Below, in pieces: positions 46,562-59,656 of a stretch of DNA of 64,000 nucleotides. The notes below the pieces were generated by a model that made no database searches, was not told where the DNA came from, and was given only the letters and a program-made list of their open reading frames with translations. The stretch's first letter is position 1; each line of letters begins with the position of its first letter. Both the position numbers and the translations under genes were made by a program. The stretch is from Ustulina deusta. Taxonomy: Eukaryota; Ascomycota; Sordariomycetes; Xylariales; Xylariaceae. The stretch covers positions 806,001-870,000 of the forward strand of contig JAJNNX010000015.1 of assembly GCA_023159155.1 (NCBI GenBank), written 5' to 3'.

Positions 46562-47539
46562 CTAATGAGACGGAAGGTCGATGTCCACAATCCAAGGTGG
46601 GTGCATAGGAAAGCTGTCAGTTACTCCTTCTACTGCGGCATTAACAAATAGTGTATGCGCATTGGGCCCCATAGCATCGCGGTCCTCCTGGCAGCAGCTC
46701 GTCACACAATATCCTTGTTGTGTGTATTGTTCCGCTCGAATAAGCTTCCTGGTCCTCGTGTTTGGCGCGTCAGAGTTCTTCTCGATGATATGTTTTAGTG
46801 TGTCAATGACCGTAGAATGATTGTTATCAATATCGGTGAAATGAGAAGGGGTATCGGTAGTCCCCCCTCTCCATCTCCATGCGACGAGCTTTGCTCCCCA
46901 GTCTTCGTGGATATGGCCAAAACAATGGAGCTGAGGTTGAGCTCTTGCAACAGCCGCGAAAAGATCTGTACACCCAGCCCTCCCTTGATCGGTACGGTCC
47001 ATGATTCCGCGGGGCGGACCGTGGGTTATGACAATATCGGTATCTCTTCCGATGGCGAATTGATGGCCAGTATTAGGATGATATTGAAAGGCATTTCCGC
47101 CCGCTGAGGGTGTATACGGACTGGCGTAGACAGTTAGCAATGCACCATTATGCAACCTAAATGTATGGGTGCCTTCATCAAGAAAGGCAATACCAGGGGC
47201 TTCATCGAAGAGCCGTCGTGCTTCGCCGTAATCTCCATACTCTCTCCGAACAAGCTCTGGCTCTAGCAGCTCCGTGGCTTCATTGACCTTTCGCTCAAAG
47301 GCCGGAGTATCGAGGGTGAAGTCGTGATTTCCAGCGATTACTAATTTGAGCGGTGCGTCGAGATCCTTCAATAACTGCAGTGTCCGGTGGTATTCGTCGA
47401 GCTTGGACTGGTCGGTTAGATCGCCACAATGAATAACCACATCCGCCTTATGCTCAGGCTTGATCTTGAACACCTCTCCGTGTGTGTCTGAGATTATTAA
47501 AACTCGAGTCTTGACAGTCGTCTTGGCAACAGTTCCCAT
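46562..47539 (-). CDS. calcineurin-like metallophosphoesterase (MPPED-type), 325 aa
   Basis: A single exon of 326 codons runs from ATG 47539. All metal-binding motifs of the calcineurin-like fold are in order: ISDTHGEV (about 15-22), CGDLTD (about 38-43), AGNHDF (about 68-73), VITHGPP (about 172-178) and CFGHIHEDWG (about 210-219). The DTHG start, the TLD after GNHD and the GHIHEDWG tail match the small MPPED1/2-like phosphodiesterase group. The C-terminal 100 residues are fungal-specific and contain CCQED. No signal peptide is seen, so a cytosolic phosphodiesterase or phosphatase is likely; the substrate is unknown. An Asn/Asp-rich DIDNNHST linker joins core and tail. Confidence 0.9.
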   Translation of the reverse strand: MGTVAKTTVKTRVLIISDTHGEVFKIKPEHKADVVIHCGDLTDQSKLDEYHRTLQLLKDLDAPLKLVIAGNHDFTLDTPAFERKVNEATELLEPELVRREYGDYGEARRLFDEAPGIAFLDEGTHTFRLHNGALLTVYASPYTPSAGGNAFQYHPNTGHQFAIGRDTDIVITHGPPRGIMDRTDQGRAGCTDLFAAVARAQPQLHCFGHIHEDWGAKLVAWRWRGGTTDTPSHFTDIDNNHSTVIDTLKHIIEKNSDAPNTRTRKLIRAEQYTQQGYCVTSCCQEDRDAMGPNAHTLFVNAAVEGVTDSFPMHPPWIVDIDLPSH

Positions 47540-49324
47540 GCTGCCAAATGATGATTGTTGTGGTTGATGAATAAATAGTTGTTGTGGCTAGTAAAGGATG
47601 TCGAATGAACAGGGAGAGAGGTTGGGGAGGTAGAAGAAGAAGAGCAATGTTTAAAAGGGGTTATCCAAAATAGATCTTGGTTTGACAAGGCTACATGCAT
47701 TTAACTTTTGCCTTAGCTGTTCCCTTAGCAACAGCTCAACCTAATTGGATATCATTAGGAAAATACCGTAGGTATACCTAGTTCAACCGAATCCGTGCCA
47801 GTTTGCAGAGAAAATTGGTTCGTTCTTCTTCCGGTCGTCTTATCCCATCGTAGTCACCCTATCTCTGCACAATGAGTCGTCGGCGTAATTTTGAAACCAT
47901 CATAAGAAATGTCTGATGACGGCCCCCAGCACCTTCTACAATACCCTAGAGCCTGCAGCTTTCTGTAGGTAGACGATTAGAAGAGGTGCTGAGGAAGTCT
48001 TTTTCTTTTCTTTTCTAATGTGTAGGGCAAGTGGAGGAATCAGAAATCGGTACCTAATTATTGACGTAGGAATTTCAGAGCTTATCGCCACTCTGGGCCG
48101 CTACCTATAAAGTCAGCATCATTCAAGATCGGCAGAGTTGTAATTGTAGAAATTGTTAGAACCTGAGGTATGGGGGTGTAATAGACAATTACTGTTAGAC
48201 AAAGAGCTTAGTCCATTTATGCTAACGATTCCTGTTATGTAGAGAACACCCCCAGAAGATGTGACAGAGTAACATACAGAAGATATCATGACACAATGCA
48301 CAGAAAAATTGTTCCGTCACTCCGGGATTCCTCTTTCTTCCGACTTCGACTAGTTCAGATCAAAACTCAAGGCACCAAATGCAGGTTAAGAGAATCCAAA
48401 CGTACCAGTAGGCGCACAAGAAGTGTAACAGTGATACAACCTTTATCTGCCAATATATTCAAACTTATTTACAGCACTCTCTGGACGTCTCAAGATATCC
48501 CTGCAAACTAGTATGTCTAGTCTGTCAAGTCGATGGACCGGCGTGTTTGTGTAGCTAAAAACACGCGGCACCCCCTATCTCCAAACACTTTCCTTGACTT
48601 GCTCCTAGCTTTCTGGTGCCCTCTTGTGCAGTGGCTACCGTCAGAGGGGTAGCAAACATGGAACAGACGGACAATAGCCTCAAGTCCTGTATCATTTCAT
48701 ATCTTCTTCCTACCATCACTCGAGCGGCTTAGACATGGTTTCTTCAATCCACACCCTTCCGCCAACTTGGCCAAGGGACACTAGGAGTGAAATTTGATGG
48801 ATAATTGTATCATAATTAGAACACGAGTCCACGACTATGAGGAGTGAAAAAATGATGGATGGAATTGCAAGCAACAAACTCCGGTTACACTTTTCATCTA
48901 TAAGACCCGGTTAGGCCAACCCGGGTGTTCTGATATCTATATTTACAATCCTGTATCGCCAGTACCGAAAGTTCATTAACATCATTCCTCATAACATGTG
49001 CCCTTGGCGGCAAGCCCTTCTATACAAAGCCAGAGGAAAAGCCAAATGCATGCAACCCTGTACCTAGATGAGAAACCACCGAATGGCGTTACTCGTCTAC
49101 CCTCCTAATCTCATCAGTGGAATTACTCATAAACATTTCCTTCGAAGCAAGTAAGCCGTATGTAGTGAAGCACAATCAAGAAGGTTAAAAACATGTTCAT
49201 CCACTCATCCCCCCAAATTAAATATTGTTGGCTTGTTGCATCCATTCCAAACGCCAAATACTTTGTATCATTTCGTCGTTATCATATGTGGTTCGTGTGC
49301 GTTGTCATCAAAATTTTGACGGAT
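47540..49324. other. spacer between metallophosphoesterase and Byr4-like gene
   Basis: No gene is supported. There is an AACAACA/TTGTTG simple repeat just upstream of the phosphoesterase start (47553-47590) and a TTTTCTTTTCTTTTC tract near 48001-48016. The right half is the 3' flank of the Byr4-like gene. Confidence 0.5.
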
Positions 49325-52300
49325 TTATGGAGTCTGCATGACGATGTCGCGGATCGCCCACCGCCAGTCAGTTCGATCGCGAATGACTTTGCCAGTCCAT
49401 TTTTCGCATTTTCGTCGCCAACGGGTTTCTTCTTCGTGTTGTCGTCTCACGAATTCGGGACCAACATCAAACTCTTCACCGACAAGCCAATCTTCTCGGA
49501 TGTCACTCACACGGCCAGGGCCACTGTTTGATGACACCTTGTCTTCAAGGTCTGGGATGTCTTTGAAGGGGTCCTCTTCTTCTAAAGCAGCAAAACCGGC
49601 CATGGGATCCTCAGACTGAGGGCCATTTGGCGTAGCTGTTTTTATCTCGAGCCAGCACATGTTCTGGGGATCAAAAACCATGTCGCCCATTCGTCTGATC
49701 TCTTTCTTTGTGTTAATGTTGGTGATTAGGACTGGTCGGGGTGTTGCAGTATCTCTGTCACGGACCACCGGCTGGGGCAAACATGTTGCCGATGGTGATG
49801 AAGCTGGAACATCAAATGCGTTTAGTGCGTTTTCATTCCCTTCCCATCGGAAAGTTACAGGATTATAGGTCATTCCATTAACCACTATTTGGAATTGATT
49901 AGCAGTGTTTTAACAATTCATACAACGCGATGAACCTACCTTTGGAGTCCTTGACTGAGCTTAGGTTCGAAATTAGGTGTGGTTTCAATTGGGGCTGCTT
50001 TCGGGACTTCTTGGATCGACTGTGATTAAGTGAAACATGAGGGTTGAGATTTGATCGAGCTGATAGCTGTGCGACTCGCTGTGAGGCCAAAGGAGCTAGG
50101 GGTCCTGTAGGCTGTGCCCGCTGAGCCAAGCTAGTTTCTCGGGCTATGCGACTGGCAGCCGTATCCCGAGCGAAACGAGGTTGCGAATCCATTCGGCCAG
50201 GCGAATACGGCGAGATAGGGCTGGGCGTGTTGCGGTCGGGTAAGACGTTCTGGTAGATCTTATTTCGGATGTTGCTCTTATTACCACTGGCAATCGGTTG
50301 CTTGATATACCGTGATTCTGTTTGCGCCGAAGTTGGTAGATCATCAAATGCGTCCAATTCATGGCCATCTCCAAAGTGGCGGACTCGCCGTGGCTTATTG
50401 ATTTGTTGCCAAGCGGGTTCTGGTGTTGATTTCTCGTTCTTGAATCGTCTCGGACTAGGAGATCGAATCGCACTACGCGAGAGCGCCCTAGAAAGTGGTC
50501 TTACCTCCGGCCCTTGTTCAGAGTCATGACGTCTGAATGAGCGGGAGCTCCTTGCGTTCACATTGTGTGATTGAGATAGGGACGCACCAGCAGGCAAGAA
50601 AGGCACTTGACTCTTCCTTGCCTGGGCTACGCTGCTCTCGTAAGCTGGGCGGGATCGCTCTATGGGCGTCTTCGGTCGCAAAGACGATTGGGGACGGTAT
50701 AGATCTGTGCGGGAATCCCCGCGTGACGGAGGACGATCAGACCGAATTGTGATGGGTTTGGCGGGTGACTGGTTATGTCGCATAGCCGGCAGTGAACGCT
50801 TTAAACGCAGGAGTTGTGCACTTGTGGTCGTGGGTTCTGTACGTAAAGCGCCTGTCGAAGCCTTTTGACACAGCTCTTTTCTTCGTGGAGTAGGCGGGAA
50901 GTTAGACTGGGCTGAAGAGGGTGTCGAGGGTGTATGTATACTGGAGACTGAAGAATGAGCCGAATGTCCACTTAACCTAGACTGAGGTCTGCGAGCAGGC
51001 TTCTGCGGAATCGGGCCGCCGCTTTCAGAGACGGGTTCGAGGGATGATTGCGTATGAGACCGCTCATGGCTGACCATTGGTCGTGGAATCCGCGAACTGC
51101 TGGTATTGACTGGCTTATTTGTGAAGGTGATGGAAACCGCAGCCTTAGGCCGAGCAGGACTGGCAGGTCGTGCCTCCTTCACTTTGACATTGCGGTGCAC
51201 GGTAGGCTTAGCATAGCGGAAGACGTTGCCTTCGCCAAAGTCCAAGCCAGAAACTAAATCTTCTTCGTCTTTGTTGATTTGAAGAGCGCGATTGGTCAGG
51301 CTATGCCTGGGCGAATTGATTTTTGGCGAAATACGCTTAGGAGAATACTGTGATGGTGAGGCAGTCTTGGGTGAAGTGGGCTGCTTATTGTCTTGCTGTG
51401 ACTTCTTAAGGTCTGGGCGCTCTGGAGATCGGCTTTGCTTCCGTCTCTTAAGTCGCTCGCCCAAGTCGAGAGGCCCCATAGGAAAGACTAATCCATCAAA
51501 AAACTCGTCTTCACTCTCGGCGGTGAATGAACTGGCAATGCTAGGGCTCATAGCCGATACTGATGAACTCCGATTCGAGAAAGCGTCTCGTCTCGTGCCA
51601 CCGAAGCGTGTCCCCAGACTACCTTCGCCCCAGTCAAAGTCGTCGTTGATGTTTAGTGAAGGGGTTTTGGGTATATCTCTCTTACTAGAAAGCTTCAACT
51701 TTCCGTCCGAGGGTAGCTCAAGATCGTTTTCAAAATCATCCTCCTCTGTGTCCTTACTCCTTCTCTTTGGTGGCGAAGGTGTAGGGGGCGTTATCAAAGA
51801 AATAGGTCTGCCCCTGACCTGGAGTTTAGATGCCTTTATTGTAGCAGTACCATCCCCAAATATGTCATCATCATCATCATCCAGATCTCTAAATTTCTCT
51901 AGATTTATGGGTGCGCCTAGGGAGCGGGGCGGGTTGATTTGTGGGGGTGAGATTTGAGAGAGGGTAGGTAACGGCTTCTTTGCCGGACTCGGATTCGTTG
52001 AGCCACTGACTTGACGTAAGACTTCAGGAAATTTGTTTCCATCTTGAGTCTTCAAACGAAGTGCCTGGCCAGGCGCAGGAAGTTCTAGTTCATCGCCCCA
52101 GTCTTCCTGAAAGATCCTTTTGATCTTACGTCCACCAAGTCGCTTAATCGTCCCCCCCATAAGAGCTGAGGGTGGGACGTTGGTGGGTATGGGAATGCCG
52201 GCATGTGTAGCGGCAGCTATGGCGTCTAGTGTGGATTTCTCATCATCCCCTGGTAGATGTACCTGACGTTCATCCCCCGGTAGTGACTCACGGTCAGAAC

Positions 52301-52475
52301 GGAAGGAGGAGCGGCTATCACGACGGCGGCTGCTCAAAGTGTTGTGGGTTGCGGTAGGGTTTGAATGGCTTCTGAAAGCAAGGTCCTCATCATCTCCAAG
52401 CATAAAATCGTCGTCATCCCAGTTCTCAACGATCTCCTCAACCGGTTTGCGCGGTTTAAGGCGTAACGACTCCAT
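49325..52475 (-). CDS. byr4: Byr4/Bfa1-like mitotic-exit/septation GAP component, 1031 aa
   Basis: Two exons (52475-49940 and 49884-49325; 55-bp intron, donor GTAGGT, branch GCTAATC, acceptor AATAG) join to 1031 residues. The N-terminus has the acidic ENWDDDDFMLGDD block typical of the family. A KRIFQEDWGDELELP segment follows, then a long Ser/Pro/Arg-rich disordered middle (about 150-830) with many SP and TP sites. The C-terminal region carries two repeats diagnostic of Byr4: NGMTYNPVTFRWEGNENAL and GDMVFDPQNMCWLE. It ends with a RREDWL-like basic/aromatic patch and EKWTGKV. In fission yeast Byr4 with Cdc16 is the GAP for Spg1 at spindle pole bodies and restrains septation; Bfa1 does this in budding yeast. 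The many proline-directed sites suggest Cdk or Polo control. Confidence 0.88.
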
Positions 52476-54758
52476 CTCGTGTAAGTCTGTGTCTGTGTTT
52501 AAGATTGATATGAAGAACCGTCTAGGAAGCAGTGTAACGAGTGAAATGCGCCCTGGTCGTAGCGCGTCGGGAAACTGTATCTGTGATTCGAGACGTCGTG
52601 ATGTTTTCGGAAGATGAAAGGTCGCGCTGAAATCTGCTGTCCACTCCCTTCCACAGTTATCGATTTAATCCGAGTCGCATCCTCCCGGCCGTAGTTAGAA
52701 GTGAAGTGTTGACAAATCAGCCACAGGTGCTCAGCTCGACGCGAATCGTGACGGTCGGGTCTGTGATGTGAGTGTAGCAGCGACGGTCTCTGCACGTAGC
52801 GGGAAAATGCGATATAAGAGGCGATCGTGGCAGTGGTCGATTCAACTTGCGTGTCATCAATTCGAGTGGATAGAAAGATGACGTGGAATATGCGGGCATC
52901 AATGCGCCTAAGGCTATTGTGTGTGGTGGCAAGACGCGAAATAGAATGGGTCGATCGGATCGATCAGTTGCTTTCGACGGCCTTTGTTGCGTTCCAGGAT
53001 GGAATCGCGAGACTGTATGTTTTACGGTGCCAATGTCTTTGTTGTCTGTGGGCAAGAAAGCGACATGTAGAGGTTGTGCAAACGAACGGGTTGGTTATGT
53101 GGTGGGTTGTTGGTTGAATTGGTTGCAGGTGGGCGAGTGTGAGGAGGATAGTTGGTGTGGTGGATGGATGGGGGGCTCGGTGATTGGCACAGAGAGGGTG
53201 GTCGGGGCTGGCGGTGTCGGTGTGTAACCCGCGTGTAGTGTGCAGCTGTAGTGGCCCACAGAATGGCTGGGAAATCCTGCCCTTGCATCGGAAGTTGTGG
53301 GTGGTTGGGATGGTCTGTCTGGTCTGTGCACCCCCATCCCATGCATGCAGGTACCTACATATGTAGGATATGTGAGTCGGCTGACAGCTGGAATGATACA
53401 TCCACCACCCCATTGCCAGCTGGTAATGATATTTTACACTACCTAGCCTACGCGTGTAGCTATTGCGTACACCATTTGCGTAAAGAACTTAATGGAAGCT
53501 AGAGAAATAAATCCAATGTGCCATGTAAAAGTAGGCAATATCTATATATCTATATTATTCACCATGTCCTTTCTCTAGCTAGATATGCGTAATGGTGCGC
53601 ATCTTCTAACTTGCTCGGATCGTTGGATTCGCAGTATATCCAAATGAGCAGGCGGTGATAGATGGGATAAAGCCCGCGAGACACGCGTTGAGAAACGCGG
53701 GTTGCCCCTCATCCTAACAGTGCAGATGCTGGCTTGTGCTCGGTCATCTTTTTCAACTACCTAGGTACTTAGGTACCTTAAACCCAACAAGTACAATGTC
53801 TTACATCATTCCGGATTTCGCGCAGGTATACTAAGTTTGTTAGTTTATACCTAGGTAGGTTCAGTGAGGTTCTACTGGATAGCCAGGTCCTAAGGTGGGT
53901 AGGTTTGAGTCCTATCGGCGCAATTTGGTTTTTCGCCTTATGGCTTATCTGGTTCCGTCAAACAGTGTCTGAACCGTGCATTAATAGCTAGGTATCTGTA
54001 AAGTGCCCAGGCAGCATCCCCCGCAGAGTTCACAGCTGCCTACGATATGTAACACTACATATATGTAGGTATATAGCTCACAGTACCTAAGGTAGGTTAG
54101 GTAGATTCCGTATAAGTTCTCAATGATGTATAACTACTAAGTATGTAAATAAATAAATAAAGATGTAGGCTAATCAATACAGATGTCTCCCACAATCGAA
54201 TTTTGAATTGAACCTCGCTTAACAAAATCGAGGACTCTTCCACTTCTTTCGGAAGGAAAAAAAAAGAAAAAAGAAAAAGCTGCATTTGCTTAGAATAATT
54301 GTCTACTGCCTCAAGAGGTAGGTATACCTACCCACGCTGCCTAGATACAGGCTACACAAACTAGCCTAACCTAGCTACTTACCTATTCCGTTGCATCGGG
54401 GCTTCTGTGTAGGTAAGGTTCAGGCTGAACATGCAAGCACTTTGATAGGCCTGTTCCCTGCTGCGTCCGACGTACATAGTAGTATAGTAGCCTTACTTTT
54501 ATGCCACCAACTCAGTCTCATATACAGTATCTCTACACCCACTGCCTACTTCAAGAATTGAAATCCTGCTGTTGTCAATGGAAATCGGCACAACGACACT
54601 TACACTTCCTCAATCTCTATTGATGTTCAGCTAGAAATAGAGCATCCTGACTGGCGCACCCTTCCTGCTCTCGGCTCTATTTCCTCCGGCCAACGCGTAA
54701 CCACCAATCGAAAGCAATACAAGCCGCTCACGTCATCTCGCCAACATTGGCTCCCAAT
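52476..54758. other. spacer between Byr4-like and XRCC4 genes (divergent)
   Basis: The stretch contains both promoters. No gene is supported. Exact TACCTAGGTA palindromes occur at 53758-53767 and 53848-53857, with many related words to 54400. A GGTTGTTGGTTG simple repeat lies near 53095-53125. Confidence 0.55.
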
Positions 54759-56164
54759 ATGGCAGAACCGCCTGTATTGCCTGTATTGCGTTTCCCAATA
54801 TCGGGACAGGAATGTGGCTCTTTCTTGGTGGAGGTGTCTCCCAACGGGTCACGGCCTCTCGACCTGAAACTGGTTGGATCTGAGAGCACCGCGGTGTTCG
54901 TCGTCAAGTGTGAGTTCCAAGTTCACGGGCCCCAGATCAGGTTATTTCCTGCGTAGTGCGCCGAGCCCAGATTGACGCGGCCGGATCGGAGACCCCCAGC
55001 ACGCGACATTCATGCAATACCTGCAGCTGGCTGGTAGGAGGAAGCTGACCCCATCTTTCTTCACTTATAGTGCGCCATAAAAAGATGGACGAATACAAGG
55101 CTTCACCTAGTCCCTGCACGGACGAGGAATGGGAACAAATCCTGACGTCGACCTTTGTGGACCTGAAGCCTGCACCTGACATCGAGATCCGGGCGGACGT
55201 CCAATCAGACGGTACCTCGGTGACATTGTCCTTCCGGAAGAATATCCAAGGCATAACGGTGCGCAGCTTGTTCCCAGCATCGGGGCTGAATTGGGGTATT
55301 AAGTTACTGATACACGAATAGCAACGTCTTGGATCTATTAACTTGGATGAGAATGCCAGAACGGAAATCTCACCCTTTGACTGGTGCGTGTCGGCCATTG
55401 AATCCCGCACCAAGGTGACGGAGGAGCTGGCAGCCGCAACAGCCAAGATAGCGTCACTAGAGCATTCCATGGAAGAACTAAAAGCTCAGCTCGAGGATTT
55501 CATCACCACAAAAGAGGATGATGAAACACAAATGCTCGAGAAGTTCCGGGACTTGTTAAACGAGAAAAAGCTCAAGATTAGACAACAACACCGCCTCCTC
55601 GCAGCTGCCAAGGTAGATCCCGAGAAACTTGGCAATATAGCAGGTGACGAGGACCAGGGTGCGCACCGAAATGCGGGGCTTTCGCGCTCAGGCAAGCGAA
55701 AAGCGCTGGTGAAGAAAGAGGAAGATGAGAGCGATGACGGTTTCGAGAAGATGGATATCGACAACCAAGAAACTGGTGACAATGCCAGTACCAGTAGCGA
55801 GCCCGAATCCGGTACCGACGAGGATGAGAACCTAAAGTTGAGCACAGATAATGATGCAACAGCAAGTGAATCTGACACTGAGGATGAGCCGCCTCAGACT
55901 GCCAAGGCAAAGAGAAAAGGGGCAACAGCTTCCGGCAGTATCTCCAAACTGAAAGCATCAGTGAGCAAGCCGACGACTCGATCAAGCCAGGCCATGAGGG
56001 CAGCCACGCAGAAACAAACCGCCGTTGCGAGCGACTCAGAGGATAAAGACGATGAACCACCGCCTCCTCGAATCTTGCCATTCACGGCGGCTAAGAAAAC
56101 GGCGCCGCCACCAAAGCCCGTAGATGACGATGAGACACCGTCTGATGATGATTCTGAGCTATGA
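54759..56164 (+). CDS. XRCC4: XRCC4-like DNA double-strand break repair protein, 393 aa
   Basis: Three exons (54759-54909, 55071-55258, 55322-56164; introns 161 and 63 bp) join to 393 residues. Residues 1-115 form the XRCC4 head (VLRFPISGQE, SFLVEVSP, LKLVGSES, SVTLSFRKNIQGIT). From about 118 a long coiled coil follows (ISPFDWCVSAIES, VTEELAAATAKIASLEHSMEEL), where DNA ligase IV would bind. The C-terminal half (about 210-393) is acidic and disordered with many SD, SE and ED phosphorylation-like sites. XRCC4 (Lif1) bridges DNA ends with Ku and ligase IV in non-homologous end joining in the nucleus. The start is the ATG before EPPVLPVL; the upstream TTG in the same frame is not used. Splice phases 1 and 0 are consistent. 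Confidence 0.85.
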
Positions 56165-56325
56165 AAAACTGAATGGGACCATTTGTATAAGATTGACACG
56201 ATAGTTTATGAATTGAATGAGACACGTCCTGACGATTTCCACACCCGCGTCTCCAAACCCACAAACCAGCCTATATCCCCTCAATATAATCCTAAGTAAC
56301 CCCCTTATCCGAATGTGCACCTTCA

Positions 56326-57443
56326 TCATCGCCTATCGTCCGCGGCATATCTATTCGTCCAATAGCCTCTAAAATGCTTCTTATCGCCCTCCTCAGCGAT
56401 CCTTCCAATCTCCTCCGGCGTGAGCTTAAACGCAGGGAGTCTATTCATATACCCCTTCAACCTCAGCTCATTCGCACTCGTAGTAATCGCCACAATGCCC
56501 TGGTCAACACACCACCTAAGCGCGATATCCGCCTCCTCGACGCCGTACTTGCCCGCAAGCTCAGCATACACGCCATCGCACGGCCCAGGCCTCGCCTTCG
56601 TGACGGCCGTGAGCGGCCCGTACGCCGCCACCGCGATGTTCCTGGCGCGGCAGAACGCCACGAGCCCGTCGGCCCCGTGCTGCAGGTACGGGTGGTACTC
56701 GATCTGGTTGACGGCGGGCGGGACGCGGGCTGTCTGCAGGATCGTCTCGAGGTCGGCGACGGCGAAATTCGACACCCCGATCGAGCGCGCGCGGCCCGAG
56801 GCCCGGATCGCCTCGAGCTCGGCCCACGTCTGCTGCAGATGCGCGGGCGAGGGCGCGCCGAACGGCGCGTGGATGAGATAGAGGTCGACGTAGGAGAGCC
56901 CGAGACGCGCCAGCGAGGCCGCGAAGGCGCTGCCGACGTCGCCCTTCATGCTCTGCAGCTTCGTCGTCACGAACAGCTTGCTGCGGTCGACGCCGGACTT
57001 CCTGATCGCTGCGCCGAGCTCCGTCTCGTTTTTGTAGGCTGGTTGTGGTCGTCAGTGCCGCGCTATATCACGTAGATGGCTTGTATTGGAAATAGAATGA
57101 ATGATCGTTGGGGAGGGGGAGTGCGTATATGCGAGGCGTGAGAGAGAGCTCACATTCGGCACCGTCCAGATGGTAATACCCGTTCTGGATCGCGGATACG
57201 GCGATTTGCGTGGTTTTCTCTGCCTCATCTCTTGTACGGGCCGAGCCGAGACCAAAGCTCAGCTATAGAGTGGGCGTGTATTATTGATTAGCTTCGCTGC
57301 GCATTTGACATTGGCGGATGACGCTCGTTGCTCACTAATGGGATTTCATGGCCGTCGTTCAATTTTAGACTCGGGATAGATCCTAGTTGCTTAGGGCCAG
57401 TCGCGGATGAGTCCGGTTGGGAAGAGGCTGTTATCGAAGCCAT
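56326..57443 (-). CDS. aldo-keto reductase, 309 aa
   Basis: Three exons (57443-57336, 57262-57154, 57038-56326) join to 309 residues. Residues 28-36 carry the N-terminal LNDGHEIPL strand. The catalytic tetrad is complete: Asp and Tyr in HLDGAESY (about 68-74), Lys in FVTTKL and His in YLIHAP. GVSNFAV and EYHPYL, typical for the NADPH-dependent fold, follow, then SANELRLKGYM near the cofactor site. These cytosolic enzymes reduce aldehydes and ketones with NADPH. The ATG at 57443 is preferred to a GTG 30 bases earlier. Exon 3 is strikingly GC-rich compared with its neighbours (runs of GCGCG between 56700 and 56950). Convergent with XRCC4, with 161 bp between stops. Substrate unknown. Confidence 0.92.
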
Positions 57444-59656
57444 TTTTTTTTGGCTTTCGGGGTAAAGTTTCACGGCGGGGGAGCCGTAGTCTGGCGAGAG
57501 GACAATAGGTAAGTAAGTAACTTGATAGAATGAATAGAAGTTTGTGTTGCTGATTTTATAGATATCAGAAGTTGACAGCCTTTTGTTAGAACATGGATTA
57601 TATATGGAGTGTTTACGAAGGTAGCACTGGCATGAATGAAGCTATTGTTAAGCCGGACATACACGGAGGGGTTTTGTTTGGCCGACAGCGGCTTAGATGA
57701 CGGGATTGCTCCATCCCCACAACTCCTCGGGTCGCCGAAGGTAAGGGAGAAAATGAGGGTTCTGTTAGTAAGTGACACTTTTATTGAGGTGTAACCTATT
57801 CGCTTGATCCAAATGTTTAGAGTTTGGCTAATTTTCGCTTCAGATCTAAACTTGACAGTAATATTCTTCTCTCACATTACGCCTATATTCATAGATATGA
57901 TATCCCTCTGTAGGTACAATTGTCTCGCGTGCGAGGAGAGCCCACAATAGGTACCTGCCTAGTATCGTTATCCGCATGCTCAAGTGGCGGGCTGTCCTGG
58001 GAATATGAAGCAGAGGACGTAGTTTTATTGTGCAGCTGCAACATAGACAGCAGCAGGTGCTGATGTCGACGGTGTCTGCCTCACCGGGCGATATCCTCTA
58101 AAATGATGGTTGCATAGAGATGTTATACCCGAGTATTAGATTGGAGTGAATACAATAGAACCTGTATTTGCGATTGACCATAGTACCTGCCTATTGCTCT
58201 GGGTTGGAGGAAGTAAGTACGTGCCTTTCCTCAGAAGCTGGTGAACTCTACTTCGCGGTTTAGAATTCAGTAGCATTACTTAACGCGGATTTCCTCATCT
58301 ATTTCTAGAACTGTAATCTTTCTACTCACTTCCCTTCTAGTAGACCGTCAAACAGACATTCCAGATATTAAATATGCGCGTGTATCTACCTCCGTCATAT
58401 GCGTCTACGGAAGCGACAGAACCAAGATACCGGGAAATATCATCGGTAGACCGCTTGACAGGGTGCACAATGGAGCAGATACAATCGGTGATTGGCTCAA
58501 CATCCAGGGATGACTGCTGTGCGTTCACTTGCCATTGCTTTCGCTGTTTTATCCTGTAGATAAGGACGCGACATTCTGACCCTGGATATGTTACTAATTT
58601 GCGCCGCAACAGTATATGCACTGAGATTCTGCGCCCGCGAGGGAGATATACTCCGTTAGTACTTTCAACGTATTTCGCCATCACATACCATAATAATCAT
58701 GTGGATCGTCCGTCAGACAGCTCCATTTGCAGCAGCTTCGTAGATGTCTTGTTGGGAGATTCCCTCTTGTCGATTATGCGAGCGAAAAGCTGATACGGTG
58801 ACGCATTATAGATTTCTTGAGCCTCAGTCGCTACTGGATAGAACAATTCGGATACCCAGGGTTTGAAAACGACCCTTTGTTGTGGACACGACACGGCGGC
58901 ATTCCATTCAACAAAAAGGGTGTAACTGATTGGGTTATGGCCGTCGATCTTCCCTCCTCTCCCACCACCTCGCCTATGAGTTTGAGATCTGGCCGACGAC
59001 TTGAAAGCCCACCTTCACCTCCACCTCCACAAAAAACTAGCACAACGCAAGTGGCGACGGTGAGAATCGCCAACAGAGATCTCGATGAGCCATGAATCGC
59101 GAAGCGCCCGGGAGACTACCAATAGCGACTGGATCTACCGTAGTTGTGGGTGGTATGTGGGGAGTATGGAGTAGAGGGATAGCGGCCAACTTCAGCGAAG
59201 ATGCTACTGTGTTTTTTCTGTCTTCTCGTCTTTTCAAAGGAGGACATGGATTGTATTGGCGTTGCGTTTAATACTAGGATAGCGAAAGTACCAAATGTTG
59301 ATTTTATGCGGCCAATGATGGAGATAGGTGCTGATTTAGTGATGTTGAATTGTGCGGGGTTGGTAGATAGTACGGTACCGAGGTTAGCTTACTAGGGTCG
59401 ACTACATGCTTGGTAGGTACCTGTGGAACGGATACCCCGGCATTTCCAAATGGGCTGCAGCTCTGACGACATCAATATGTGCGCGCTTTACACTGATCTT
59501 TGCCCCTCGAAAGGAAATATGTAATTGTATTTCCACGCCATCGCTTACTGTATCTCCTCCCTCCTCATTATTATGCCACGCCGTAATTTGTATTTATATG
59601 TATCTACTCGACAACAAATGCAACGAAGCCGACTCCCCTGCCCGTGAGCGTCTTTC
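57444..59656. other. spacer between aldo-keto reductase and SelO genes (divergent)
   Basis: No gene is firmly supported. A 92-codon plus-strand frame at 58817-59095 (TTG start, proline-rich end) and a 115-codon minus-strand frame at 58337-58684 are possible but have no known features. An AATAGGTACCTGCCTAG word lies near 57947-57963. Confidence 0.5.
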
